From: Candidatus Thiodiazotropha endoloripes
GTDB taxonomy: Bacteria; Pseudomonadota; Gammaproteobacteria; Chromatiales; Chromatiaceae
Direction of reading: 5' to 3'
NCBI RefSeq assembly: GCF_001708965.1
Contig: NZ_LVJW01000008.1
Span: 1 to 64,000 of the forward strand
DNA length: 64,000 nucleotides
Made by a program: the position numbers and the translations under genes. Every line of letters begins with the position of its first letter. Within the stretch, counting starts at the first letter, position 1. Of this stretch, positions 1-10,136 are shown in pieces. The notes beneath the pieces were generated by a model that did not search any database, was not told where the DNA came from, and saw nothing but the letters and a program-made list of their open reading frames with translations.

Positions 1-3000
1 ATTGATCTGGCAGAAGGTTCAGCTCTCTCCTTCTCCACCTCATCAGAAGTCGAAGGGCTGACTTTGAATGAGGATGGGTCCTACAGTTTCGATGCGTCAT
101 CTTATCAATCTCTCAGTGCGGGTGAAACTGAGACCATTGAAGTGCCAGTGGCGGTCGCAGATGATCACGGCGCTACGGCTGAAACCACACTGACGATTAC
201 CGTCACTGGCACGAATGATAATCCAGTTGCAGAGGCCCAAGAGATCTCGGCGGACGAAGGTGGTTTGGTTAACGGTCAGTTACAAGCCAGTGATGTTGAT
301 CTGGTAGAAGGAGGGTCTCTCAGTTTTTCCACTTCATCAGAAGTAGAAGGGCTGGCATTGAATGAGGATGGCTCGTACAGTTTCGATGCCTCATCTTATC
401 AATCCCTCAGTACGGGTGAAACTGAAACTATCGAAGTACCGGTAACCGTCACCGATGACCAGGGCGCCACAGCTGAAACCACACTGACGATTACCGTCAC
501 CGGTACTAATGATGCCCCAGTAGCAGAAGCGCAGCAGACAACTGTAGAAGAAGGTGCCTTTGCAAAGGGGCAGCTGAAAGCTGGTGATATTGATCTGGCA
601 GAAGGTTCAGCTCTCTCCTTCTCCACCTCATCAGAAGTCGAAGGGCTGACTTTGAATGAGGATGGGTCCTACAGTTTCGATGCCTCGTCATATCAAACCC
701 TAGGTGTGGGTGAAACTGAAATCATTGAAGTGCCAGTAATGGTCGCAGATGACCAGGGCGCCACAGCTGAAACCACACTGACGATTACCGTCACCGGTAC
801 TAATGATGCCCCAGTAGCAGAAGCGCAGCAGACAACTGTAGAAGAAGGTGCCTTTGCAAAGGGGCAGCTGAAAGCTGGTGATATTGATCTGGCAGAAGGT
901 TCAGCTCTCTCCTTCTCCACCTCATCAGAAGTCGAAGGGCTGACTTTGAATGAGGATGGGTCCTACAGTTTCGATGCGTCATCTTATCAATCTCTCAGTG
1001 CGGGTGAAACTGAGACCATTGAAGTGCCAGTGGCGGTCGCAGATGATCACGGCGCTACGGCTGAAACCACACTGACGATTACCGTCACTGGCACGAATGA
1101 TAATCCAGTTGCAGAGGCCCAAGAGATCTCGGCGGACGAAGGTGGTTTGGTTAACGGTCAGTTACAAGCCAGTGATGTTGATCTGGTAGAAGGTGGGTCT
1201 CTCAGTTTTTCCACTTCAGAAGAAGTTGATGGCCTTACTTTGAATGAAGATGGGTCCTACAGTTTTGATGCCTCATCTTATCAATCCCTCAGTACGGGTG
1301 AAACTGAAACTATCGAAGTACCGGTAACGGTCACAGATGACCAGGGTTCTACAGCTGAAACCACACTGACGATTACCGTCACTGGCACGAATGATAATCC
1401 AGTTGCAGAGGCCCAAGAGATCTCGGCGGACGAAGGTGGTTTGGTTAACGGTCAGTTACAAGCCAGTGATGTTGATCTGGTAGAAGGTTCAGCTCTCTCC
1501 TTCTCTACCTCATCGGAAGTCGAAGGGCTGACTTTAAATCAGGATGGCTCATACAGCTTCGATGCATCATCTTATCAATCACTTGGTGCGGGTGAAACTG
1601 AAACGCTTGAAGTCCCTGTGACGGTCACTGATGATCAGGGTGCCACAGCTGAAACCACTTTAACAATTACTGTCATAGGCACTAATGATGCTCCAATTGC
1701 CAATGCAGAGCAGGTTGCAGTAGATGAAGGTGCTCTAATACAGGGTAATCTGGAGGCAGGTGATATAGATCTAGCTGAGGGAGCTTCACTCAGTTTTACC
1801 ACATCATCAGAAGTTGATGGCCTGACTTTGAATGAGGATGGCTCTTACAATTTCGATGCATCATCTTATCAATCACTCGGTGCGGGTGAAACTGAAACTA
1901 TCGAAGTACCGGTAACGGTCACAGATGACCAGGGTTCTACAGCTGAAACCACACTGACGATTACCGTCACCGGTACTAATGATGCCCCAGTAGCAGAAGC
2001 GCAGCAGACAACTGTAGAAGAAGGTGCCTTTGCAAAGGGGCAGCTGAAAGCTGGTGATATTGATCTGGCAGAAGGTTCAGCTCTCTCCTTCTCTACCTCA
2101 TCGGAAGTCGAAGGGCTGACTTTAAATCAGGATGGCTCATACAGCTTCGATGCATCATCTTATCAATCACTTGGTGCGGGTGAAACTGAAACGCTTGAAG
2201 TCCCTGTGACGGTCACTGATGATCAGGGTGCCACAGCTGAAACCACTTTAACAATTACTGTCATAGGCACTAATGATGCTCCAATTGCCAATGCAGAGCA
2301 GGTTGCAGTAGATGAAGGTGCTCTAATACAGGGTAATCTGGAGGCAGGTGATATAGATCTAGCTGAGGGAGCTTCACTCAGTTTTACCACATCATCAGAA
2401 GTTGATGGCCTGACTTTGAATGAGGATGGCTCTTACAGTTTCGATGCATCATCTTATCAATCACTCGGTGCGGGTGAAACTGAAACGCTTGAAGTCCCTG
2501 TGACGGTCACCGATGACCAGGGCGCTACAGCTGAAACGATGCTGACGATTACCGTCACCGGCACTAATGATGCTCCAATTGCCAATGCAGAGCAGGTTGC
2601 AGTAGATGAAGGTGCTCTAATACAGGGTAATCTGGAGGCAGGTGATATAGATCTAGCTGAGGGAGCTTCACTCAGTTTTACCACATCATCAGAAGTTGAT
2701 GGCCTTACTTTGAATGAAGATGGGTCCTACAGTTTCGATGCTTCCTCTTATCAATCACTTGGAGAGGGTGAAACTGAAACTATCGAAGTACCGGTAACCG
2801 TCACTGATGACCAGGGCGCCATAGCTGAAACCACACTGACGATTACAGTAACCGGCACCAATGATGATCCAGTAGCAGAGGCCCAAGAGGTCTCAGCGGA
2901 AGAAGGCGGATTGGTTAGCGGTCAATTGCAAGCCAGTGATGTTGATCTGACAGAAGGTTCAGCTCTCTTCTTCTCTACCTCATCAGAAGTCGAAGGGCTG

Positions 3001-5220
3001 ACTTTGAATGAAGATGGGTCCTACAGTTTCGATGCCTCGTCATATCAAACCCTAGGTGTGGGTGAAACTGAAATCATTGAAGTGCCAGTAGTGGTCGCAG
3101 ATGACCAGGGCGCCACAGCTGAAACCACACTGACGATTACAGTCACCGGCACCAATGATGCCCCAGTAGCAGAGGCCCAAGAGATCTCGGCGGACGAAGG
3201 TGGTTTGGTTAACGGTCAGTTACAAGCCAGTGATGTTGATCTGGTAGAAGGTGGGTCTCTCAGTTTTTCCACTTCAGAAGAAGTTGATGGCCTTTCATTG
3301 AATGAAGATGGGTCCTACAGTTTCGATGCGTCATCTTATCAATCACTTGGTGCGGGTGAAACTGAAACGCTTGAAGTCCCTGTGACGGTCACTGATGATC
3401 AGGGTGCCACAGCTGAAACCACACTGACGATTACCGTCACTGGCACGAATGATGATCCAGTAGCAGAGGCCCAAGAGGTCTCAGCGGAAGAAGGCGGATT
3501 GGTTAGCGGTCAATTGCAAGCCAGTGATGTTGATCTGGCAGAAGGTTCAGTTCTCTCCTTCTCCACCTCATCAGAAGTCGAAGGTCTGACTTTGAATGAG
3601 GATGGTTCGTACAGTTTTGATGCTTCCTCTTATCAATCACTCGGTGCGGGTGAAACTGAAACGCTTGAAGTCCCTGTGACGGTCACTGATGACCAGGGCG
3701 CCACAGCTGAAACCACGCTGACGATTACCGTCACCGGTACTAATGATGCCCCAGTAGCAGAAGCGCAGCAGACAACTGTAGAAGAAGGTGCCTTTGCAAA
3801 GGGGCAGCTGAAAGCTGGTGATATTGATCTGGCAGAAGGTTCAGCTCTCTCCTTCTCCACCTCATCAGAAGTCGAAGGGCTGACTTTGAATGAGGATGGG
3901 TCCTACAGTTTCGATGCGTCATCTTATCAATCTCTCAGTGCGGGTGAAACTGAGACCATTGAAGTGCCAGTGGCGGTCGCAGATGATCACGGCGCTACGG
4001 CTGAAACCACACTGACGATTACCGTCACTGGCACGAATGATAATCCAGTTGCAGAGGCCCAAGAGATCTCGGCGGACGAAGGTGGTTTGGTTAACGGTCA
4101 GTTACAAGCCAGTGATGTTGATCTGGTAGAAGGTGGGTCTCTCAGTTTTTCCACTTCAGAAGAAGTTGATGGCCTTTCATTGAATGAAGATGGGTCCTAC
4201 AGTTTCGATGCGTCATCTTATCAATCACTTGGTGCGGGTGAAACTGAAACGCTTAAAGTCCCTGTGACGGTTACTGATGACCAGGGTGCTACAGCTGAAA
4301 CGATGCTGACGATTACCGTCACCGGCACTAATGATGCTCCAATTGCCAATGCAGAGCAGGTTGCAGTAGATGAAGGTGCTCTAATACAGGGTAATCTGGA
4401 GGCAGGTGATATAGATCTAGCTGAGGGAGCTTCACTCAGTTTTACCACATCATCAGAAGTTGATGGCCTGACTTTGAATGAGGATGGCTCTTACAATTTC
4501 GATGCATCTTCTTATCAATCCCTTGGTGTGGGTGAAACTGAAACTATCGAAGTACCGGTAACGGTCACAGATGACCAGGGCGCCACAGCTGAAACCACAC
4601 TGACGATTACCGTCACCGGCACCAATGATGCCCCAGTAGCAGAAGCGCAGCAGACAACTGTAGAAGAGGGTGCCTTAGCAAAGGGGCAGCTGAAAGCTGG
4701 TGACATTGATCTGGCAGAAGGTTCAGTTCTCTCCTTCTCCACCTCATCAGAAGTCGAAGGGCTGACTTTGAATGAGGATGGTTCGTACAGTTTCGATGCT
4801 TCCTTTTATCAATCACTTGGAGAGGGTCAAACTGAAACCATCGAAGTACCTGTGACGGTGGTTGATGATCAGGGTGGTTCATCCGATACCTATCTGACTA
4901 TCACGGTAACCGGAACCAACGATCTTCCAACGGTAGTTACCGAAGAGGTCGTGGTAGATGAGGGGAAAATCATTAAAGGACAATTAGAGGCTGATGATAT
5001 CGATTTACCGATTGGAGCCTCTTTGACCTTTTCAACAGATGCAAATGTCGATGGATTGACTCTCCATGCGGATGGTTCCTATAGCTTTGATGCAAGTGGT
5101 TATGAAGGATTGGATTCAGGTGAAACCGCAGTTATCGAAGTACCTGTGATAGTTGAAGATGATCATGGAGGGAAAGCCGAAACTATTTTGACCATAAATG
5201 TAGAGGGTATCGATAGTAAT
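1..5220 (+). repeat. 18 tandem 294-bp VCBS-like repeat units
   Basis: Strict 294-bp period: the motif encoding DGSYSFDAS recurs from base 64 to 5062 at exact multiples of 294 (17 intervals). Units fall into a few linker classes (AEAQQTTVEEGAF, AEAQEISADEGGL, ANAEQVAVDEGAL, AEAQEVSAEEGGL) that are shuffled along the array. The last two units (from about 4768) are the most diverged, as expected for the array edge. Bases 778-1236 and 3718-4176 are identical by eye, exactly ten units apart. Confidence 0.95.
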
Positions 5221-6951
5221 TCGGATTCATCTGGAGAACATACCGGTAGTGATCCTGACGAAAACGAGGAGAACCGTGGCAGAGGAGAGGAAGAGCGGGA
5301 AGAACACCGAGGTAGAGGCGGACGGGACGACCGTGAAGAGCACCGAGGACGAGGAGACCGGGACGACCGGGAAGAACACCGAGGACGAGGCGGACGGGAC
5401 GACCGTGAAGAGCACCGAGGACGAGGTGATCGGGAAGACCGTGAAGAACACCGCGGACGAGGTGATCGGGACGACCGTGAAGAACACCGAGGTAGAGGCG
5501 GACGGGACGACCGTGAAGAGCACCGAGGACGAGGCGGACGGGACGACCGTGAAGAGCACCGAGGACGAGGTGATCGGGACGACCGTGAAGAGCACCGAGG
5601 ACGAGGTGATCGGGACGACCGTGAAGAGCATCGAGGACGAGGAGACCGGGACGACCGTGAAGAGCACCGAGGACGAGGCGGACGGGACGACCGTGAAGAG
5701 CACCGAGGACGAGGAGACCGGGACGACCGGGAAGAACACCGCGGACGAGGCGATCGGGAAGACAGGGATGAACACCGAGGACGAGGAGACCGGGACGACC
5801 GGGAAGAACACCGAGGACGAGGCGATGGGGAAGACCGTGATGAGCACCGAGGACGAGGCGATCGGGAAGACCGTGAAGAACACCGCGGACGAGGTGATCG
5901 GGACGACCGGGAAGAACACCGAGGACGAGGAGACCGGGACGACCGGGAAGAACACCGAGGTAGAGGCGATCGGGAAGACAGGGATGAACACCGCGGACGA
6001 GGCGATCGGGACGACCGTGATGAGCACCGGGGTCGTGGCGACGATGATGACCGAGAACACCATAGAGGTTGGGAGCATCGTGATAATTGGGATGAACACC
6101 CTCGAAATGGTGAGCATGGCGAACGACATGAACATCGTGGTCATAGATTTCGTGAAGACAACGAAGAGTCCCAAGCCTCACCGACTGACATCCAGGTTCA
6201 GGGTGGAGTTGTAGAAGAGGGCTCTGCAAGCGGAACGGTTGTAGCAACCCTATCAGCCATCGATGAGGATAGTGGTGATCAGTTCAGCTACGATCTGATC
6301 CGGGATGATTCAGGACATTTTGATATCGTTGGTGATCAATTGGTTGTCACCCATGGTGCTGATATCGACTATGAAGATCGCAGTGCGCATCAGATATCGA
6401 TAAGAGTGACCGATTCGACAGGTAACACGTTCACAGAGACCATTGCGATTAATGTTGCAGACGTGCAGGAAGCCATGTCAGTTGCAGAAGAGGATTACTC
6501 AAACGCGGATGTCGACGATGATAGTGGCCTGTTGGAGGATTCAGATGATCTTGATCGCAGGGATGAATTGGATGAGGACTCGGGACTCTCTACAGACTCA
6601 GACTATGAGTTCAGTGAAGAGTCTTCAGAGTTGGCGGAAGGAAGTGATTTTGATGACAGTCAGGATCTTGACCATGAAGTCAGAGAGGATGAGGCGGATA
6701 ATCCATTCGATGGGGCAAATTATTTTGATGAAGGGCGGGCTGAAGGCTGGACTGATGTGGTGCAGCTGAATCCGGATGCAGATCCCAATGCCGATCCATC
6801 CAATCCATGGGAAATCTCGGTGGATGGTGAACAGGTTCAGTATGATATTGCAGACAATGCACTTTCCGTAAATCCAGAAACAAGTAGTCAGATTACATTT
6901 TCTGATGGTTCTGAGTTGACGATTGAGGGTGTGGAGCGTATTGAGTGGTAA
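1..6951 (+). CDS. Giant repetitive adhesin, VCBS-like/RTX-type, 5' end missing
   Basis: The reading frame is open from base 1, so the gene starts before the window; about 2,316 residues are visible. The order is 18 units (first one partial) of a 98-residue VCBS/cadherin-like repeat recognisable by NEDGSYSFDASSYQ and TITVTGTND, then a hydrophilic block of 21 x 12 residues (REEHRGRGDRDD type), a cadherin-like domain (bases about 6181-6470, ends in TETIAINV), an Asp/Ser/Glu-rich acidic stretch, and a C-terminus ending TIEGVERIEW. Such C-termini are known from large type I-secreted adhesins of gammaproteobacteria, so export by an outer-membrane ABC/TolC route and a role in surface attachment are inferred. 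No secretion genes are in the window. The next gene is a convergent diguanylate cyclase. N-terminal retention or anchoring domains cannot be judged because they are outside. Confidence 0.9.
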   Translation: MDLAEGSALSFSTSSEVEGLTLNEDGSYSFDASSYQSLSAGETETIEVPVAVADDHGATAETTLTITVTGTNDNPVAEAQEISADEGGLVNGQLQASDVDLVEGGSLSFSTSSEVEGLALNEDGSYSFDASSYQSLSTGETETIEVPVTVTDDQGATAETTLTITVTGTNDAPVAEAQQTTVEEGAFAKGQLKAGDIDLAEGSALSFSTSSEVEGLTLNEDGSYSFDASSYQTLGVGETEIIEVPVMVADDQGATAETTLTITVTGTNDAPVAEAQQTTVEEGAFAKGQLKAGDIDLAEGSALSFSTSSEVEGLTLNEDGSYSFDASSYQSLSAGETETIEVPVAVADDHGATAETTLTITVTGTNDNPVAEAQEISADEGGLVNGQLQASDVDLVEGGSLSFSTSEEVDGLTLNEDGSYSFDASSYQSLSTGETETIEVPVTVTDDQGSTAETTLTITVTGTNDNPVAEAQEISADEGGLVNGQLQASDVDLVEGSALSFSTSSEVEGLTLNQDGSYSFDASSYQSLGAGETETLEVPVTVTDDQGATAETTLTITVIGTNDAPIANAEQVAVDEGALIQGNLEAGDIDLAEGASLSFTTSSEVDGLTLNEDGSYNFDASSYQSLGAGETETIEVPVTVTDDQGSTAETTLTITVTGTNDAPVAEAQQTTVEEGAFAKGQLKAGDIDLAEGSALSFSTSSEVEGLTLNQDGSYSFDASSYQSLGAGETETLEVPVTVTDDQGATAETTLTITVIGTNDAPIANAEQVAVDEGALIQGNLEAGDIDLAEGASLSFTTSSEVDGLTLNEDGSYSFDASSYQSLGAGETETLEVPVTVTDDQGATAETMLTITVTGTNDAPIANAEQVAVDEGALIQGNLEAGDIDLAEGASLSFTTSSEVDGLTLNEDGSYSFDASSYQSLGEGETETIEVPVTVTDDQGAIAETTLTITVTGTNDDPVAEAQEVSAEEGGLVSGQLQASDVDLTEGSALFFSTSSEVEGLTLNEDGSYSFDASSYQTLGVGETEIIEVPVVVADDQGATAETTLTITVTGTNDAPVAEAQEISADEGGLVNGQLQASDVDLVEGGSLSFSTSEEVDGLSLNEDGSYSFDASSYQSLGAGETETLEVPVTVTDDQGATAETTLTITVTGTNDDPVAEAQEVSAEEGGLVSGQLQASDVDLAEGSVLSFSTSSEVEGLTLNEDGSYSFDASSYQSLGAGETETLEVPVTVTDDQGATAETTLTITVTGTNDAPVAEAQQTTVEEGAFAKGQLKAGDIDLAEGSALSFSTSSEVEGLTLNEDGSYSFDASSYQSLSAGETETIEVPVAVADDHGATAETTLTITVTGTNDNPVAEAQEISADEGGLVNGQLQASDVDLVEGGSLSFSTSEEVDGLSLNEDGSYSFDASSYQSLGAGETETLKVPVTVTDDQGATAETMLTITVTGTNDAPIANAEQVAVDEGALIQGNLEAGDIDLAEGASLSFTTSSEVDGLTLNEDGSYNFDASSYQSLGVGETETIEVPVTVTDDQGATAETTLTITVTGTNDAPVAEAQQTTVEEGALAKGQLKAGDIDLAEGSVLSFSTSSEVEGLTLNEDGSYSFDASFYQSLGEGQTETIEVPVTVVDDQGGSSDTYLTITVTGTNDLPTVVTEEVVVDEGKIIKGQLEADDIDLPIGASLTFSTDANVDGLTLHADGSYSFDASGYEGLDSGETAVIEVPVIVEDDHGGKAETILTINVEGIDSNSDSSGEHTGSDPDENEENRGRGEEEREEHRGRGGRDDREEHRGRGDRDDREEHRGRGGRDDREEHRGRGDREDREEHRGRGDRDDREEHRGRGGRDDREEHRGRGGRDDREEHRGRGDRDDREEHRGRGDRDDREEHRGRGDRDDREEHRGRGGRDDREEHRGRGDRDDREEHRGRGDREDRDEHRGRGDRDDREEHRGRGDGEDRDEHRGRGDREDREEHRGRGDRDDREEHRGRGDRDDREEHRGRGDREDRDEHRGRGDRDDRDEHRGRGDDDDREHHRGWEHRDNWDEHPRNGEHGERHEHRGHRFREDNEESQASPTDIQVQGGVVEEGSASGTVVATLSAIDEDSGDQFSYDLIRDDSGHFDIVGDQLVVTHGADIDYEDRSAHQISIRVTDSTGNTFTETIAINVADVQEAMSVAEEDYSNADVDDDSGLLEDSDDLDRRDELDEDSGLSTDSDYEFSEESSELAEGSDFDDSQDLDHEVREDEADNPFDGANYFDEGRAEGWTDVVQLNPDADPNADPSNPWEISVDGEQVQYDIADNALSVNPETSSQITFSDGSELTIEGVERIEW
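5296..6051 (+). repeat. 21 tandem 36-bp units encoding an Arg/Asp/Glu/His 12-mer
   Basis: In frame with the adhesin, each 36-bp unit encodes R(E/D)EHRGRG(D/G)R(D/E)D. Twenty-one units run without interruption and then decay into diverged His/Arg-rich copies (to about 6160). The block is highly charged with roughly balanced acid and base, lacks hydrophobic residues and is probably disordered. It separates the folded repeats from the cadherin-like and C-terminal export parts. Because the DNA lacks stop codons in other frames, long overlapping open frames appear on both strands; I regard those as by-products. Confidence 0.95.
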
Positions 6952-7221
6952 GCAGAGTTATTACACTTTGTTTTTCGGTAGTAGTTCTGAATTGAAAATC
7001 TTCAGTTCAAGGGGTACTAAAAGCGATTAACGAAGGCATAGATTTAATACTACCTGATCCAGATAATGGATTTTATAAGTTTCTTGATCTGGGAATACGT
7101 TTTACCACGTCTGATAGGATTGGTGAAGAAGTGTTGAATTTTGCCTGTTTATTCGATTTATTGTAGTTATCTTTATTCTCAGTATGTGATGACTGGTGTG
7201 TATAAGCCTGAGTTCTCTATA

Positions 7222-8859
7222 CTAGATAGCCTCTACCCTGTTTTTACCTGTGCGCTTGGCCATATATAGTGCAATATCTGAACGCTCAAGAATGTCTGTG
7301 TAACTTTCATCGTTCTGATCTATCTGGCTGATTCCAATGCTTACAGTTGTAGCAATGTTTTCATGACTTGAATCGAATGGTTTACTTCTGACATCATCAC
7401 ATATTCGTTGTGCTAAAAGCCTCGCTCCCTCGATGTCAGTCTCTGGTAGTAGCATGACAAATTCCTCGCCACCATAACGTGCTAAAAGATCCTCCGATCT
7501 GGTTGAATCCAGAAAAATATTGGCATTATGCTGAAGTATTTGATCGCCTATAGTGTGGCCATATGTGTCATTCACTTTTTTAAAATTATCAAGATCGATA
7601 ATAAGAATGGAATAATCTCGATTAAACCGCTTGGCGCGTTTGAACTCAATTCCGGCAATTTTATTGAGTTCCCGGCGGTTATAGAGACCGGTCAGTTCAT
7701 CAGTATTTGCCTCCTGTAACAGCTTGAGTGAAGCTGTTTTTTTCTGTATGCCATTCGTGGCTATAAATCCACTCGTGAGACTGATTACTATGAATATTAA
7801 AACATATAGAATCGTTGACATATACACAGGAATTGACGATTGTTGGCTGATTGTTTCGTTTGATAAATAGGAAATATAGACCCAATATCGATCACCGTTT
7901 TTCCGTATAAATGCATCTGCCCCGAGTTGTATATTTTCGAGTGTGCCTATCGTGTGTCTGTTGAGTGGATAAGCCCTTTGAAATATATAAACTCCTGTGC
8001 TTGTGGTTATTAAGCCGCTGTTACTACCATGTTTTATTTCCTTCCATACCTCAGGCTCTTCGCTTTCAAAAGTTACCTTACTGCTATACATAAAACCCCA
8101 GAGCTTTTCTTTTTCTGCCCCCATTAACCAATATCCATCGCTGTTATGCATAGTGACTTTCCCGCGTAGAGATTTGAAGATATCCTTTATCTTCTGAAGC
8201 AGTTCAATGGGGGTGTAATTGATGATGAGAACGCCGCGTTTTTTTCCATAGCCGTCGTAAACGGGGGTGGCAAACCGAATGGTGGGGACGATAGGTTTTT
8301 CGATCTTACCTTGTTCCATATTCAGGTCTAACGGCGATATATAGATCTCTCCCTGAGCTAGTGTTATTGCGTTTTGATAATAGTATCGATCACTTTTATC
8401 CTGTAGTTCTGTCTTTGGTACTATCTCTGGATCTCCCGATGTTTTGTTAACCCTTGTTACCTCTTTACCATTTGCATTAATTAAGCGAATTTGGTCATAG
8501 TAAGGTTTTCGCCTCACAAAAAGTGAAAAAGCCCGATTGAGTTCAATCCAATTCAATAAACTGTCATTCTGTAGATACTTTCTGAGAATTTCACCTTCAG
8601 AGAGCACAAACAGGTCAGAAAGTTTATCCTTGAACAGGGTTGAGGTGAAATCACCTGCGCTCTTCAACGCAGATTGCTCGCGAGCCACTATTATTTGTTT
8701 ATCCTGAGATTGTGTTTGTTGGATTATATAAAAAAGAGTGCCATATAATGTTATGGTGGCAGGAATAAATATCTTCAAGAAGAAGATAATAAACGATGGT
8801 TTCTTTACCAGTTTTTTGTCCAATGAGGTCTCGGTATTAATCACAGACTGGTTCCTCAT
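7222..8859 (-). CDS. Membrane-bound diguanylate cyclase with periplasmic sensor domain
   Basis: 545 residues. A transmembrane segment at about 21-47, a periplasmic domain of about 290 residues (Cache-like, PDC family pattern), a second transmembrane segment at about 343-367, then a C-terminal GGDEF domain. The active-site motif is YGGEEF at 462-467, so the enzyme should make cyclic di-GMP from two GTP. RSED sits five residues before GGEEF, the RxxD product-inhibition site, so feedback control is likely. The gene is convergent with the giant adhesin, and c-di-GMP commonly controls retention of such adhesins; the link here is inference from position only. Start ATG at 8859 lacks an obvious ribosome binding site. 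Confidence 0.92.
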   Translation of the reverse strand: MRNQSVINTETSLDKKLVKKPSFIIFFLKIFIPATITLYGTLFYIIQQTQSQDKQIIVAREQSALKSAGDFTSTLFKDKLSDLFVLSEGEILRKYLQNDSLLNWIELNRAFSLFVRRKPYYDQIRLINANGKEVTRVNKTSGDPEIVPKTELQDKSDRYYYQNAITLAQGEIYISPLDLNMEQGKIEKPIVPTIRFATPVYDGYGKKRGVLIINYTPIELLQKIKDIFKSLRGKVTMHNSDGYWLMGAEKEKLWGFMYSSKVTFESEEPEVWKEIKHGSNSGLITTSTGVYIFQRAYPLNRHTIGTLENIQLGADAFIRKNGDRYWVYISYLSNETISQQSSIPVYMSTILYVLIFIVISLTSGFIATNGIQKKTASLKLLQEANTDELTGLYNRRELNKIAGIEFKRAKRFNRDYSILIIDLDNFKKVNDTYGHTIGDQILQHNANIFLDSTRSEDLLARYGGEEFVMLLPETDIEGARLLAQRICDDVRSKPFDSSHENIATTVSIGISQIDQNDESYTDILERSDIALYMAKRTGKNRVEAI

Positions 8860-9257
8860 TGCGCTTACGCTTTCTACAGTATCGCATAGGAGTGCATCTA
8901 TAACGGTTCCCTGTTATTTAATGAAAACGCTATTAGCGTATTCAGTAATATGATTGCAAGCATAGTTTTGAGTTGCTTAATCTTCAGGAAAATGACGCAC
9001 GCTAAATAGGTAGTGACTTTAATGACAATCAGTAGTGAGCTACTGTTTTTCGAGAAGTTATTTAAACTAATTCTATTAGCAGTCATATTTATAATCCTCT
9101 GATTAACACCTCCTTATGTGGTTACTAAACCTGATTTAATATCGCGCATGAACTAGCATATCGATAGATGCATCCAGCCTTATTCAGAGCCGATCTTTCT
9201 AACGAAACAGCAGGTTTAGTTCTGGTGTGAAAGTTGAAACAGACTAGGTAAACATTC
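8860..9257. other. 398-bp intergenic region, AT-rich, no convincing gene
   Basis: Separates two minus-strand genes. A 62-codon open frame at 8898-9086 (minus) is hydrophobic, with an AGAGG about 12 bases before its ATG, and could encode a tiny membrane peptide, but nothing else supports it. No terminator hairpin or RNA gene seen. Confidence 0.4.
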
Positions 9258-10118
9258 TTATGCCTGTTTTTGATCTATCGGAGATAGAATCGTCTTCAAA
9301 GTGTCCAGGGACATCATTAACATCTTATCGACGTGAGGAGTGATGTTTTCTGGACTAAGTCCTGTCTCTTCCCATATTGATGGATCAATCGCCCATATCA
9401 TCTCTTCAACAGATAGTCCAGTCATCTGGCCTCGGGCAATCGCTAGTGCTATATGAACAAGGGATACGTCGAATTTATGGTCGGTTGCCCCCTTCGGTGT
9501 ATGGTGATTCTGAATGACGGATATAATACTGTCTGGCAGTTGCCAGGATTTCATCAGTGCGGCACCCACATCCATATGATTGAACCCTAAATAGTGGTCT
9601 TCCTCTTCGGCGAGAATCCACTCGTCGCCAGCTGTGATATTTAAGATTTCAGTCGCTTTATCCGGTATTCTCAGGTAGATAACCAAACGTCCAACATCAT
9701 GTAGCATACCGGCAACAAATAGACGCTCACTATGCAGTACATTACATTGCTGGGCCAATATCTTTGCTATTACGCCGGTTGTTACACCATGGCGCCAATA
9801 GTCCTCCATATTGATCAAGTGCTCTGGTATACCAGTAAAAGACCTGACAGCACAGGTTGCAGTCACGAGATTTCGTAACTCCTCGGTACCGGCAATGGTG
9901 ACTGCTCTGGAAATCGTGTCTATTCTTGATCTGAGTCCATACATAGAGCTGTTAACCAGTCTTAACAGTCTGGAGGAGATGTCTGTATCGGCTGAAATTA
10001 TTTCGGCAAGCTTGGCTGATGAACAGTTGGGCTGTTCCATCATGTGATTGACTTGTATGAAAACTTCGGGGAGAGCAACCAGCTGGTCGATATCTCTCAC
10101 AAGTTCATCTGGTGACAT
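9258..10118 (-). CDS. HDOD domain signalling protein
   Basis: 286 residues from ATG 10118; a TTG six codons upstream is possible. A single HDOD domain covers most of the chain: the pattern SSRLLRLVNSSMYGL, the ISRAVTIAGTEELRNLV helix pair, and an HD-like MLHDVGRLV motif. HDOD proteins are degenerate HD phosphohydrolase relatives found in bacterial signalling, often beside GGDEF/EAL proteins, and mostly lack demonstrated catalysis. It is on the same strand as the diguanylate cyclase, 400 bp upstream, so a related signalling role is plausible but not shown. GGGG lies about 11 bases before the chosen ATG. Confidence 0.85.
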   Translation of the reverse strand: MSPDELVRDIDQLVALPEVFIQVNHMMEQPNCSSAKLAEIISADTDISSRLLRLVNSSMYGLRSRIDTISRAVTIAGTEELRNLVTATCAVRSFTGIPEHLINMEDYWRHGVTTGVIAKILAQQCNVLHSERLFVAGMLHDVGRLVIYLRIPDKATEILNITAGDEWILAEEEDHYLGFNHMDVGAALMKSWQLPDSIISVIQNHHTPKGATDHKFDVSLVHIALAIARGQMTGLSVEEMIWAIDPSIWEETGLSPENITPHVDKMLMMSLDTLKTILSPIDQKQA

Positions 10119-10136
10119 GGCAATAACAAACCCCAA

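Noticed and set aside
399-4742. Repeated antisense 75-89-residue frames in the VCBS array
   Set aside because: They recur at the 294-bp period as mirror images of the coding repeat and have no ribosome binding sites or own features.
1-6160. CRISPR array
   Set aside because: The regular repeats encode one protein in frame and have no unique spacers.
5183-6247. Long antisense and alternate-frame open frames (up to 354 residues) over the charged adhesin repeat
   Set aside because: They arise from a 36-bp repeat lacking stops in several frames; the products are artificial low-complexity repeats, and the main frame continues through with sensible domains on both sides.
8898-9086. 62-codon hydrophobic open frame on the minus strand
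   Set aside because: Could be a tiny membrane peptide, but only composition and a distant AGAGG support it; not enough to call a gene.
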